From assembly GCF_009857475.1 (NCBI RefSeq), contig NZ_WWCJ01000021.1:32871-96870 (forward strand): a DNA stretch of 64,000 nucleotides. The letters are read 5' to 3'. Of the stretch, positions 1-8,756 are shown in pieces. This DNA is from Pseudoduganella guangdongensis (GTDB lineage Bacteria; Pseudomonadota; Gammaproteobacteria; Burkholderiales; Burkholderiaceae_D). Numbering within the stretch: position 1 is the stretch's first letter; every line of letters begins with the position of its first letter. Under the pieces are notes generated by a model. The model saw only the letters and a list, made by a program, of their open reading frames with translations, was not told the DNA's origin and searched no databases. Position numbers and translations under genes: made by a program.

Positions 1-1344
1 TGAGGGAGGGTACCAGAAATCCTTCTTATGCTCTTCACCGAGCTTGCCGTCTTTCAGTTCCGATTTGCTCGCATTCCAGCGATCCGTCCAGTAGTTGTAA
101 GTCGATGCCTTACCCTTGCCCGGTTCTTGCCCAGTCAAGTACTGGGATGCGAATACACGCTGGCTGAAAACATCGCCTGCGGGATCAATCTTCTTGATTT
201 CCTCGTGACTTACTCCGCGCCAGCCGATACCTTGAATGGGAGTTGCAGAAATCACTTGATCATGGGGATTGCAGTACAAAGTCACCCGGCCATAGGTGCG
301 ATCGCCCTTATAGCCATAAAGCGCCCTATCTTCTGCCGCTTTAAAACTGTCGGATGTTGGCTGGCCGCCGGACATTGCCTTATCGACATCCGCATCCGAT
401 TGCGCACAAGATGCGCGCGCACGTAGCAACTCAAGATAGCTCTTCATCGTAGTAACGCGAGCGTGCCCAGTCACACGACCGTGACTGCCATTAGAACTAC
501 GCATTCCGCTCTGCGCATAATTCTCCATGAAATTCTTAGTCAAAAGGCTGAGCGGAGGATTGCACAAGATGTAATTGTCGGCCTGGATACCAAGCTTATC
601 TGCGAGGAAGGCGCCGCCAACGCCAACAACATTGCCCTGGCTGTGACACACCACCGTAATAGGACAATCCGCTTGCTTTTCGCGAATCGACTTTATTAGC
701 TTTGCCAGTCGCAGGGCAGCATGAACGTAGTATGTACGTGAAGGGCATTTATAGACATCCCGGCCGATGGCCGGGTTGAGATGCTGAGCGGTAATCCAGG
801 CGAAGAGGCGATCATCAACCCCATCGTTCCAAAGGTCCGCCACGGCCGAACAACCGTTTGCGAAGGGCCCCCCGCCCCAATAATCGTGCTCATTGAGCCA
901 TACTCGTTTCCCCCACAATTTCACGTCATCCATGCTGCACTTGTAGCCCCAACGAAAGCGAATGACGGGCGAATAATTAGCGTCAGGCTTGATAAAGTTT
1001 TTACTACTTCGTTCGGCGTCTACAAACCCAGAGGAAGTTAACTCAGAAGTATATTGAGCGGGCGTCAACAAGCCTTCGTTTACGCTGACAAAGGGATTAA
1101 CGCGCTCCTCAGCAATGGAACGTAACGGACGGCGTTTAAGCCGCGTATTTAGTCCATCGCAAAGCCCCTCTTCCGCAGCCTCATACCATTCGCCATCGGA
1201 GTTCACGCCGTGCACAAAAATAATCACACCAGGCAAGGGCAACTTGCTGGTGAATTTCGCTTCGCTCTTGTCAGGCAAGAGCATGCAATTGCCACCGCCC
1301 AGGACGCGGTCACAATCGAGATTACTTGGACTCGTATCAGACAT
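1..1344 (-). CDS. tle3: T6SS lipase effector, Tle3-like (partial, C-terminus off the window)
   Basis: An open frame of 448 codons without a stop runs from an ATG at 1344 to the window edge. The N-terminal part reads GVIIFVHGVNSDGEWYEAA (about residues 39-57), the first strand and oxyanion region of an alpha/beta hydrolase. VVCHSQGNVVG carries the nucleophile elbow with Ser235. Further on come a proline-rich NPPLSLL stretch and NPHDQVIS, which could hold the acid and its neighbours. This layout fits Tle3/DUF3274-type phospholipase effectors, which attack membrane lipids of target cells. It starts 17 bp after the stop of vgrG on the same strand, the classic cargo position. An immunity gene is expected beyond the edge. 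Base composition is lower in GC than its surroundings. The family call is from motifs and context; lipase activity is inferred. Confidence 0.75.
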   Translation of the reverse strand, partial: MSDTSPSNLDCDRVLGGGNCMLLPDKSEAKFTSKLPLPGVIIFVHGVNSDGEWYEAAEEGLCDGLNTRLKRRPLRSIAEERVNPFVSVNEGLLTPAQYTSELTSSGFVDAERSSKNFIKPDANYSPVIRFRWGYKCSMDDVKLWGKRVWLNEHDYWGGGPFANGCSAVADLWNDGVDDRLFAWITAQHLNPAIGRDVYKCPSRTYYVHAALRLAKLIKSIREKQADCPITVVCHSQGNVVGVGGAFLADKLGIQADNYILCNPPLSLLTKNFMENYAQSGMRSSNGSHGRVTGHARVTTMKSYLELLRARASCAQSDADVDKAMSGGQPTSDSFKAAEDRALYGYKGDRTYGRVTLYCNPHDQVISATPIQGIGWRGVSHEEIKKIDPAGDVFSQRVFASQYLTGQEPGKGKASTYNYWTDRWNASKSELKDGKLGEEHKKDFWYPPS

Positions 1345-1361
1345 ATTCAGCTAGTTAAAAA

Positions 1362-4076
1362 TTAGTTCTCTGCATCGAAGAAGCGCACCTTCATGCCCTC
1401 AAAGGCATCGTGGTCGATCTTGGCGGCGCGGCCTTCGGCATCTGTAACGCCTTTGAGAATGCTGCCGTCGCTGCGGGTGATCTCGTAGCGCATTCCAGGA
1501 ATGCCCTTCTTGGTCAGTGGATTGATCAGCTGCGGCACGCGCCCCACGTCGCCTTTATCGAATTTGGGCAGCTCGGCGCTTTCCGTGGCGGGGCTGGTCC
1601 AGTGGTGCGTGGCCGCGTGGATCGTGGCGGCATCGTTGCAGCCCATGGTGATCTTGCCGCCGCCCAGTTTGATGAACGTGCCGTCGCTGGTCACCAGCAT
1701 GATTTCCTCGCTGGCGATCACCTGCACCTTGCCGCCGCTGGCACTGAGCTTGATATTCTTGGCGGCATCCACCTGCACATCGTTGTGCTGCGCCTGCGCC
1801 AGCCACTTGCCCTGATGCGCAATCAGCTTGAAGTCTTCCGACTGGGAGAACATGGAGATGCCCTTGCCAGCGTTGACCACTGTGCGTTCGCCGCTGGCCA
1901 GCTGCATGTTCTTGAGCGCGACCTGGTCGATGTTCTCGCCGGCATGGGTAACCGCCGCCTTGGGCGTGTTGAACACGAGACCAGCCGGGGCGGTTAATGC
2001 AATCACTGGCTGGCGGCCGCCGGCGCCGCCCGGTTCGGTATTGCTGCCCTGCTCCCATTGCTGCAGGTCGGTGTGCAGTTTGGCTTGCGGCTCATTGTCG
2101 GCTGCTTGCCCCTGGTGTTCGGCGGAGTATTTGCCGAGTGCTTTGAACAGGCCGAGGCACTCTTCCATCATGGATAAGGTCTCGCTGCGGTCCAACTGCT
2201 TGCCGTTGGCGTTCAAGCGCTCGAAGGCGGTGACCAGCATGCCTTTGGCGGCGCGCAGTGCGCCCGCTGCATCGGTGGCCAGCTCGAAGCCTTCGCCGCG
2301 CGGGCTGGACTTGCCTTCGCTGCGCGGCGTACCGAGCCAGCCCTGGTTCAGCTGGGTGGCTGCGTGCTCTGACAGGATCTGCGTGCTGATTTGCGCATTG
2401 GTATCGTCAAAGCGCAGCTGGTTGTGACGCTGGGCTTTCAGCTCTTTCGTGCGCATGCCGTACAGGGCGGCGTTGGCGGGCAGGCTGCCAAAGCCGTTGA
2501 AGCGCGGCGTGTCGTGGGTGCCGTCATACAGGCCGCCCAAGGCAATCGGTTTGTCGGGATGGCCCTGGATAAAGCCGACCAGGATTTCGCTGCCTACCCT
2601 TGGCCAGAACGCAGTGCCGAATCCCGCATCGGCCCACGGCTGCAATACGCGGATGCGCGCCGAGTCGCGCGGCGTGCCGCTGGCGCCTGCGCCTTTCGCG
2701 TGTTCTTCCGGGCGGGCGAACAGGAAGCGTACGGCGATGCGGCCCATTTCATCGACGTCGATCTCACTGCCTTCGGCGCCGACGACGATGGCGCTCAGCA
2801 TGCCCACCTGCGGCACGCTGGCCGGGTCGTAATGCGGCACGACCGGAATCGAGCGCCGTACGCAATCGAACTGGTTGTAGTACACCGGCGCTTCGTTCGA
2901 CTGGTGCCCGTCGGCGCCGCGCATCGCTTGCGGCCAGCCGCGGAACAGGGAGCGGGCCAGCTTGGCATCCAGCCGCATGCCGTTGCGGGCGTACAGCTCC
3001 AGGCGGGTCAGGATGAAGGCGCGTTCGGATTCAGGGTGGCTGTCGATTTCCGCGTGCTGGCTCAGGTTGAACACTGTGCCGCTGCGGAATTGGCGCACCA
3101 CGCTTTCGCCGCTGAAGCCTTTGGAAAGGTATTCGTGCGCCAGCATGCGGCTGCGCGCCTGCTGCTCGTAATGTCCGGAACCCGCGCCAAAGCGCGCGGC
3201 GTCGTACTGGTAGTCAGTCAGTGTTTCGGACAGGCGGCTGCCGGCATCGCCCTGCTCCAGCATATCCGGGGCCTGGGCCTCGGTGGTGTTGACGCTCTTG
3301 TAATCGAAACTGCTGCGCCGTGCCTCACCCGGCGCCTGTTCGCGCCAGGCTTGCCAGGCCACGACTGTATCGCGCTGCTCGGTGGCGTCGGCGCGGTGGA
3401 AGCGTACCGTGCCGGCCGGATTGTCGGGATAGGCTTCCGTGCTATCGATCAGGCACAGGCGGTGCAGCGGCCGGCCATCGTCCAGCTTGTGGTCGAAGTG
3501 CCAGGCTATGCCTTCCTGGCGCCATAGCCTGGTCAGGAAGTCGGCGTCGCTCTCCCCGGCCTGCAAAGTAAAAGAGCGCGGCGGGTAGGATTTGCTGGCG
3601 CCCGACAGCGAGAACTGGAAGGCCGCACCCAGCACCTGGTTTTGCTGGATATGCTCCGACAGGATCTGGTTGCTGATATCGAGCACCGATGCGTCGCGGA
3701 ACACGCGCCATGTGCTACGTTGCGCCAGCAGACTGAGGGCATCGCGCAGCACCAATTCGTAAACAGTTAAGGCGCCGTCGGACAGCACGCATTCGGCGCG
3801 GCTGACAATGCCGCAAACCGGCCGCGCTTCACCGCTATCGTCACCAATGGCAAATGCCAGCGGCAGGCCCTGCAGCTTTTTCAATGGCAACTGATCGTCA
3901 TTGCTCAGGCATTGCAGGCGATATTGAAAGCCGCCGCAAACCGCTTCCTGCCCGGCCACCTGGAGTGGAACCAGCCGCTTGACCGCGTCCGGCGCGGAAG
4001 CTGGGGTGTGAAGTTGGAGGATGCGTCGGTTCTGGATGAGCCCAGAAATAAGCCCAGCAAGTTGGTCGCTAGCCAT
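1362..4076 (-). CDS. vgrG: Type VI secretion spike protein VgrG with C-terminal adaptor-like extension
   Basis: The 904-residue protein has the Rhs/Vgr core: a gp27-like N-terminal part (about residues 20-330, with SFTLQAGESDADFLTRLWRQ typical of the family), a gp5-like OB fold (about 400-510, with VGSEILVGFIQGHPDKPI) and a DUF2345 beta-helix (about 650-800). VgrG trimers tip the T6SS tube and are fired into neighbouring cells. The last 60 or so residues (INPLTKKGIPGMRYEITRSD onward) look like a small transthyretin-type beta domain. In other bacteria such VgrG tails bind a Tle lipase, which fits the lipase gene directly downstream. Its promoter region is shared with the divergent BlaI-type gene. 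No T6SS structural genes are in this window. Confidence 0.93.
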   Translation of the reverse strand: MASDQLAGLISGLIQNRRILQLHTPASAPDAVKRLVPLQVAGQEAVCGGFQYRLQCLSNDDQLPLKKLQGLPLAFAIGDDSGEARPVCGIVSRAECVLSDGALTVYELVLRDALSLLAQRSTWRVFRDASVLDISNQILSEHIQQNQVLGAAFQFSLSGASKSYPPRSFTLQAGESDADFLTRLWRQEGIAWHFDHKLDDGRPLHRLCLIDSTEAYPDNPAGTVRFHRADATEQRDTVVAWQAWREQAPGEARRSSFDYKSVNTTEAQAPDMLEQGDAGSRLSETLTDYQYDAARFGAGSGHYEQQARSRMLAHEYLSKGFSGESVVRQFRSGTVFNLSQHAEIDSHPESERAFILTRLELYARNGMRLDAKLARSLFRGWPQAMRGADGHQSNEAPVYYNQFDCVRRSIPVVPHYDPASVPQVGMLSAIVVGAEGSEIDVDEMGRIAVRFLFARPEEHAKGAGASGTPRDSARIRVLQPWADAGFGTAFWPRVGSEILVGFIQGHPDKPIALGGLYDGTHDTPRFNGFGSLPANAALYGMRTKELKAQRHNQLRFDDTNAQISTQILSEHAATQLNQGWLGTPRSEGKSSPRGEGFELATDAAGALRAAKGMLVTAFERLNANGKQLDRSETLSMMEECLGLFKALGKYSAEHQGQAADNEPQAKLHTDLQQWEQGSNTEPGGAGGRQPVIALTAPAGLVFNTPKAAVTHAGENIDQVALKNMQLASGERTVVNAGKGISMFSQSEDFKLIAHQGKWLAQAQHNDVQVDAAKNIKLSASGGKVQVIASEEIMLVTSDGTFIKLGGGKITMGCNDAATIHAATHHWTSPATESAELPKFDKGDVGRVPQLINPLTKKGIPGMRYEITRSDGSILKGVTDAEGRAAKIDHDAFEGMKVRFFDAEN

Positions 4077-4200
4077 TTAATTGTCACTCGGCAACAGTTG
4101 CAAAATCGGCATTCTAGCGAAAAATGCTTTTCCTTGTCGTTCGATTAATTTCAATCGAATCGGCGCTTAGTAAACGTTCGCTCACCCCTGTGTGCCGGTG

Positions 4201-4216
4201 TAGACTTTTCTGTCTA
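4201..4216. promoter_or_regulatory. Perfect dyad, candidate operator of the BlaI-type repressor
   Basis: The sequence reads TAGAC-ttttct-GTCTA, a perfect 5-bp inverted repeat with a 6-bp centre, 44 bp before the repressor ATG. A second CTAG-centred element follows at about 4214-4234. BlaI/MecI/CopY repressors bind short dyads as dimers and usually repress their own operon. That this dyad is the site is inferred from position and symmetry. Confidence 0.5.
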
Positions 4217-4259
4217 GATCATTTATTCTAGGTCCATCGATGTTTATCCCGGATTGACT

Positions 4260-4631
4260 ATGAGCCTGCCAAAACCGACACCCAGCGAACTGGAGATGCT
4301 GCGCCTGCTGTTTGCACTGGGCCCGGCGACGGCGCGCCAAGTGCATGAGGCCGCTCTCGAGTCCCGCCCGGACATGCAGTACGCCACCGTGCTGCGCTTG
4401 CTCCAGGTCATGCACACCAAGGGGCTGCTGCAGCGGGATGAGAGCCAACGCGCCCACGTCTACTCCCCTGCCGAGCAGCAGGACTCGATCCAGACGTCCC
4501 TGCTGAAGGACCTGATTCATAAGGCATTTGCCGGTTCCGGCAAGGCCTTGGTACTCGCTGCCTTGAAGGGCGGCACCGTCAGCGCCAAAGAGCGCGCCGA
4601 AATCCGCGCCCTGCTGGACGAAGAGAAATAA
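4260..4631 (+). CDS. BlaI/MecI/CopY-family transcriptional repressor
   Basis: A 123-residue protein whose N-terminal two thirds is a winged helix: LPKPTPSELEMLRLLFALGP, then ARQVHEAAL and YATVLRLLQVMHTKGLLQRD (recognition helix and wing), followed by a short dimerisation tail. This matches the penicillinase-repressor family (PF03965), which includes BlaI and MecI. The ATG at 4260 is preferred over an in-frame TTG two codons upstream because GGA lies at proper spacing. No BlaR/MecR M56 peptidase is adjacent. Instead a leucine-rich-repeat kinase begins 6 bp after the stop, so the two are probably one operon. How the repressor is released is unknown. Confidence 0.88.
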   Translation: MSLPKPTPSELEMLRLLFALGPATARQVHEAALESRPDMQYATVLRLLQVMHTKGLLQRDESQRAHVYSPAEQQDSIQTSLLKDLIHKAFAGSGKALVLAALKGGTVSAKERAEIRALLDEEK

Positions 4632-4637
4632 TTCCTG

Positions 4638-5921
4638 ATGCACACTCTTGAACAACTGCGCGCCGGAGAACTGGCCGGCGTGACGCGGCTGCAAATCCGC
4701 GCCGGCCTCACCGAATTTCCCGACGAGATCTTCGACTTGGCCGATTCGCTGGAAATCCTCGACCTGTCCGGCAACGCCCTTACCCGCCTGCCGGACAACT
4801 TGCCGCTCCTGAAACACCTGCGCATTATCTTTTGCTCCGACAACCAGTTCACCAAACTGCCGGAAGTGCTGGGCAGTTGCAGCAACCTGACCATGATCGG
4901 CTTCCGGGCGAACCAAATCACGTCCGTCCCAGCCTCCGCCCTACCCTCCGGCCTGCGCTGGCTGGTATTAACCGACAACCGCCTCGAGCAATTACCTGAC
5001 GAGTTGGGCCAATGCGCTGACCTGCAAAAGTTAATGCTGTCGGGGAATCGCTTGCGGACTTTGCCGCCGACCTTGGCGAAGTGTGAAAAACTGGAATTAC
5101 TGCGCATTGCTGCGAATAACCTTTCCGAATTGCCACAATGGCTGCTGGCAATGCCGCGACTCTCGTGGTTAGCATTTGCCGGGAATCCATTCAGCGCGAC
5201 ACACACCGCCGCGCCACCGCCTGTCACGAATATCCCCTGGCGTGAGTTAACGCTACAGGAGAAATTAGGCGAAGGAGCGTCCGGCATTATTCACCGCGCC
5301 AAATTGAATGACGAGTATGTGGCGGTGAAAGTTTTTAAGGGCGCAATGACCAGCGATGGTTTGCCTGAGCACGAAATGGCAGCATGTATTGGTGCTGGCA
5401 GGCATCCTAATTTAATTCCCGTGTTGGGAATTATTCCCGATCATCCTGCAAGAGTACCGGCGCTGGTAATGCCGCTGATTGACTCCAGCCTGCGGAATCT
5501 CGCCGGCCCACCTAACCTGCAAAGCTGTACACGCGATATTTACGCCGAGGATGCCTGGTTCAGCGTCGATACAGTATTAAATATTTCGTCTGGCATTGCA
5601 TCTGCCGCCGAACGCTTGCACGCGCAAGGCATTATGCACGGCGACTTGTATGGCCATAATATTCTTTACTGCGGCAATGGCAACGCTGTACTCGGGGATT
5701 TCGGCGCGGCGTCATTATTCGAGCCTCGGGATTCATTATCGTCCGCATTGGAGCAAATTGAAGTCAGGGCATTTGGCTGCCTGCTCGAGGAGTTGCTTGA
5801 ACGCAGCGATGCAAATATCCCCTCGCTGCAGCAATTGATGCACGATTGCTTACACCCGTCACCCCAGGGGCGCCCAGCATTCGCTGAGGTCGTGGCACGC
5901 CTCTCCTCCCTTGCACCTTAA
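4638..5921 (+). CDS. Leucine-rich-repeat serine/threonine protein kinase
   Basis: 427 residues in two parts. Residues about 15-190 are seven or so LRRs (LEILDLSGNALTRLPDNLP and similar, 23-residue period). Residues about 205-425 are a eukaryotic-like kinase: glycine loop LGEGASGIIH (210-219), VAVKVFK with Lys231, catalytic loop HGDLYGHNIL (Asp336, Asn341) and GDFGA (Asp354). The catalytic loop has HGD instead of HRD, as in several bacterial kinases. All key catalytic residues are present, so it should be active. There is no membrane segment, so it is probably cytosolic with the LRRs binding a protein ligand. It forms a two-gene unit with the BlaI-type repressor. Substrates are unknown. Confidence 0.88.
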   Translation: MHTLEQLRAGELAGVTRLQIRAGLTEFPDEIFDLADSLEILDLSGNALTRLPDNLPLLKHLRIIFCSDNQFTKLPEVLGSCSNLTMIGFRANQITSVPASALPSGLRWLVLTDNRLEQLPDELGQCADLQKLMLSGNRLRTLPPTLAKCEKLELLRIAANNLSELPQWLLAMPRLSWLAFAGNPFSATHTAAPPPVTNIPWRELTLQEKLGEGASGIIHRAKLNDEYVAVKVFKGAMTSDGLPEHEMAACIGAGRHPNLIPVLGIIPDHPARVPALVMPLIDSSLRNLAGPPNLQSCTRDIYAEDAWFSVDTVLNISSGIASAAERLHAQGIMHGDLYGHNILYCGNGNAVLGDFGAASLFEPRDSLSSALEQIEVRAFGCLLEELLERSDANIPSLQQLMHDCLHPSPQGRPAFAEVVARLSSLAP

Positions 5922-6009
5922 TGCATTTGTCCAAGCGCTGGGTGCTTACCCTCTGCTCAGCAAGTCTTTTACGCTAAAGAATAGCCTGATTATGCCAGCA
6001 TCTGGCACG

Positions 6010-7008
6010 TCACAGCTTTTTTCGGAACACCTGTCCCACGCTATTGGCGTCAAGGAGCGCCAGGCCCCACACCGCAAGTTTTTCGGACGATGCCCTTTCC
6101 AGCCTTTTGCGGACGTTTTCAGAGAGCGGCCCAAACCGGCCTTCCATTTGGCGCTCTAGTAGTTCTTTCATGGCAGCCTTGCGTCCCTGCTGAATACCCT
6201 GTTGAATACCCTGTTGAATACCCTGCTGAATACCCAGCGCGATTCCTTTTCGGCACCCACTCTTTTCGCCGTCTTCGTAGAATATTTTTTCGATCGGACA
6301 CATCCAAGTCATATCGTTCTCCTTCCTATTTCTTAGCACTCGTCGCCAAAGTTCACGCTCCATATCCGCTGGCAAAGGCATCATCCAATTAACCACCCGG
6401 AATACGTCACGGGCCATTCGCCGAGACCAACCTTTGGCCGTTATCGCGTGGATAATCGTTAACTTCTCCTTCCTGCGCGCCTCGCAATTGCCGTGCGTCT
6501 TTTTCGCCCAGATATATGCCGCGCAAATCAACCCAAATGGATTCTTATGCCGGACCAGCTGCTCAAGACCAATTGGCAGCCGTTCAATTGCGATATGCAG
6601 AAGATTGAATTCAAGTTCCTTAACACGACATTGTTGTGTCGAGTACACACCATTGGGCGTAATCAACAAACTGCAAACTGGCAACCCGGTTAACGTATAG
6701 ATCCTCGCGAAATACGTGAACATTCGGCGTCGTAAAGAGCGACTCACCTTTTCCTGTACTTCGATATGTAGAAGCGCATTTTGTTCCCCGTCCCGCAGAC
6801 TAATTTCCACCAACAGGTCAGCAATCAGGAATGAGGGTTTATCGCTGAGCGAAACCTGCTCCAGTTCCTGCTCTCGGAAACGCCATCCGCGCGAACAATC
6901 GATCAGCACATAAAGTGTAGGAAAGAAAAAACGGATGAAATGGCGGAAATAGCGCCGGGCGGCACTTTTCCAGGGGCTGTCGTAATTGTCGCGCTGGGCG
7001 GTCGGCAT
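6010..7008 (-). CDS. Rpn/PD-(D/E)XK-like protein with C-terminal DUF4351
   Basis: The 332-residue product has an N-terminal nuclease-like region: FLIADLLVEI, then ALLHIEVQEK, a D...ExQ pattern seen in transposase-like PD-(D/E)XK proteins (Rpn/PDDEXK_2 group). The C-terminal 55 residues (MEGRFGPLSENVRKRLERAS to LLDANSVGQVF) match DUF4351. Between them is a run GIQQGIQQGIQQGIQQG. The ATG at 7008 is chosen because the longer frame would run through the gltA terminator. Relatives promote recA-independent recombination or are of unknown function; no transposon ends are visible here. GC content is lower than in neighbouring genes, which suggests acquisition. Confidence 0.72.
   Translation of the reverse strand: MPTAQRDNYDSPWKSAARRYFRHFIRFFFPTLYVLIDCSRGWRFREQELEQVSLSDKPSFLIADLLVEISLRDGEQNALLHIEVQEKVSRSLRRRMFTYFARIYTLTGLPVCSLLITPNGVYSTQQCRVKELEFNLLHIAIERLPIGLEQLVRHKNPFGLICAAYIWAKKTHGNCEARRKEKLTIIHAITAKGWSRRMARDVFRVVNWMMPLPADMERELWRRVLRNRKENDMTWMCPIEKIFYEDGEKSGCRKGIALGIQQGIQQGIQQGIQQGRKAAMKELLERQMEGRFGPLSENVRKRLERASSEKLAVWGLALLDANSVGQVFRKKL
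6187..6234 (-). repeat. In-gene tandem repeat, four 12-bp units (GIQQ)
   Basis: Four direct copies of ctgytgaatacc on the plus strand encode GIQQ x4 within the DUF4351 protein. Unit length is a multiple of three, so copy-number change keeps the frame. Units differ only at one synonymous base. Confidence 0.9.
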
Positions 7009-7065
7009 GTGGCCCAGTCTAGGCGGACTGCCGGAAGGCCAAGGCCGAATAGCGCAAACGATAGA

Positions 7066-7096
7066 TAAAAAAAAGCGAGCCGAAGCTCGCTTTTTT
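7066..7096. terminator. Terminator of the sdh-gltA operon (bidirectional form)
   Basis: AGCGAGC-cgaa-GCTCGCT hairpin with an A-run on one side and a T-run on the other, 20 bp past the gltA stop. On the minus strand the stem is followed by U residues. Confidence 0.85.
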
Positions 7097-7116
7097 GAGG
7101 CCGGGGCCGGCAAGTA

Positions 7117-8421
7117 TTACTTGCGGTCCTTCAGCGGAGGCACGTCGCGTACTGCCGAGCCGATGAACAGCTGGCGTGGGCGGCCGATCTTCTGCTCTGG
7201 GTCGGCGATCATTTCGTTCCACTGGGCGATCCAGCCGATGGTACGGGCCATGGCGAAGATACCGGTGAACAGGGACACTGGGATGCCCAGGGCCGACTGC
7301 ACGATACCGGAGTAGAAGTCCACGTTCGGGTACAGCTTGCGGGAAACGAAGTATTCGTCGCTCAGTGCAATCTTTTCCAGTTCCATGGCCAGCTTGAACA
7401 GTGGGTCGTCTTGCAGGCCCAGTTCGTTCAGCACTTCGTGGCAGGTTTCGCGCATCAGCTTCGCACGTGGGTCGAAGTTTTTGTAGACGCGGTGACCGAA
7501 GCCCATCAGTTTCACGCCGGAGTTCTTGTCCTTCACCTTCTCAATAAAGGATGGGATGTTCTCGACGGAGCCGATTTCTTTCAGCATGGTCAGTGCAGCT
7601 TCGTTCGCGCCGCCGTGGGCAGGGCCCCACAGGCAAGCGATACCGGCAGCGATACAGGCGAACGGATTGGCACCGGAGGAGCCAGCCAGACGCACGGTCG
7701 AAGTGGAAGCATTCTGCTCGTGGTCCGCGTGCAGGATCAGGATGCGGTCCAGGGCGCGCACCAGCACGTCGTTGACTTTGTACTCTTCGCATGGATTGCC
7801 GAACATCATGCGCATGAAGTTGGCGGAGTACGACAGGTCGTTGCGCGGGTACACGAACGGCTGGCCGATCGAGTACTTGTACGCCATGGCGACCAGGGTC
7901 GGCAGCTTGGCGATCAGGCGGATTGCGGAGATTTCACGCTGCTTGGCATCGTTGATGTCCAGCGAGTCGTGGTAGAACGATGCCAGCGCGCCGACGGTAC
8001 CAACCAGGACCGACATCGGGTGCGCGTCGCGACGGAAGCCGCGGAAGAAGAATTGCATCTGCTCGTGCACCATGGTGTGCTTGGTCACGGTGTCGACGAA
8101 CTTCTTCTTCTCCACTGCGTTCGGCAGTTCGCCGTTCAGCAGCAGGTAGCAGGTTTCCAGGAAGTCGGCGTTCACGGCCAGCTGCTCGATCGGGTAGCCA
8201 CGGTACTGCAGCTCGCCCTTGTCACCGTCGATGTAGGTGATCGAGGAGTTGCACGATGCGGTGGACATGAAGCCCGGGTCGTAGGTGAACTTGCCGGTGG
8301 CGCCGTACAGTTTGCGGATGTCGATGACGTCCGGGCCCACAGTGCCCTTGTAGATCGGCATTTCGACCGATGGGCTGCCGTCCGAGAACGACAGGGTGGC
8401 TTTGGTATCAGAGATGTTCAT
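7117..8421 (-). CDS. gltA: Citrate synthase
   Basis: 434 residues, the usual length of the hexameric Gram-negative type II enzyme. It condenses acetyl-CoA and oxaloacetate to citrate. Visible family motifs include HADHEQNASTSTVR, the active-site GFGHRVYKNFDPRAK with catalytic His, and YPNVDFYSGIV with the catalytic Asp. It is the last gene of the sdhC-D-A-B-E-gltA run, 45 bp after sdhE, and a strong terminator follows. This order is common in Burkholderiales. Confidence 0.98.
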   Translation of the reverse strand: MNISDTKATLSFSDGSPSVEMPIYKGTVGPDVIDIRKLYGATGKFTYDPGFMSTASCNSSITYIDGDKGELQYRGYPIEQLAVNADFLETCYLLLNGELPNAVEKKKFVDTVTKHTMVHEQMQFFFRGFRRDAHPMSVLVGTVGALASFYHDSLDINDAKQREISAIRLIAKLPTLVAMAYKYSIGQPFVYPRNDLSYSANFMRMMFGNPCEEYKVNDVLVRALDRILILHADHEQNASTSTVRLAGSSGANPFACIAAGIACLWGPAHGGANEAALTMLKEIGSVENIPSFIEKVKDKNSGVKLMGFGHRVYKNFDPRAKLMRETCHEVLNELGLQDDPLFKLAMELEKIALSDEYFVSRKLYPNVDFYSGIVQSALGIPVSLFTGIFAMARTIGWIAQWNEMIADPEQKIGRPRQLFIGSAVRDVPPLKDRK

Positions 8422-8466
8422 GGACTCTTCCTTTAGGAGAGATGCAGCAATAAAAAAACCAATTAC

Positions 8467-8748
8467 TCAGGCTTGGCGCAGGCGTGCCAGCAGCGCATGT
8501 ACATGCGGCAGGTCTATTTCGCCCTCCGGCTCCTTACGGGCCAAGACCAGATCCATCAGTGCATTGTCCGACAAATCGAGGAGCCGCGTGAACGCGTCCA
8601 CTTCCTCGTCGGTCAATCCTGTTTCGTGCGCGTCGAGGAAACGAGTCAGGATAAGGTCGTTTTCCAACAGGCCCCGGCGTGCGCGCCAGCGAAGGCGCGC
8701 GCGGTTCGCCGGGTCGGCCTGGTGCGCACGTTTTTCCAGTTCCGCCAT
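8467..8748 (-). CDS. sdhE: Succinate dehydrogenase flavinylation/assembly factor SdhE
   Basis: A 93-residue all-helical protein of the YgfY/Sdh5 family. The signature RGLLENDLIL matches the RGxxE region needed for covalent FAD attachment to SdhA. LARKEPEGEIDLP near the C-terminus is also typical of the family. It lies 8 bp after sdhB and before gltA, so it is made together with its client. Confidence 0.93.
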   Translation of the reverse strand: MAELEKRAHQADPANRARLRWRARRGLLENDLILTRFLDAHETGLTDEEVDAFTRLLDLSDNALMDLVLARKEPEGEIDLPHVHALLARLRQA

Positions 8749-8756
8749 AGCTTCTC

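Noticed and set aside
28..1354. Four short plus-strand frames at the left edge
   Set aside because: They lie opposite a continuous minus-strand lipase frame with real motifs.
6187..6234. Short direct repeats as a possible CRISPR array
   Set aside because: Units are 12 bp, contiguous, without spacers, and lie inside a coding frame.
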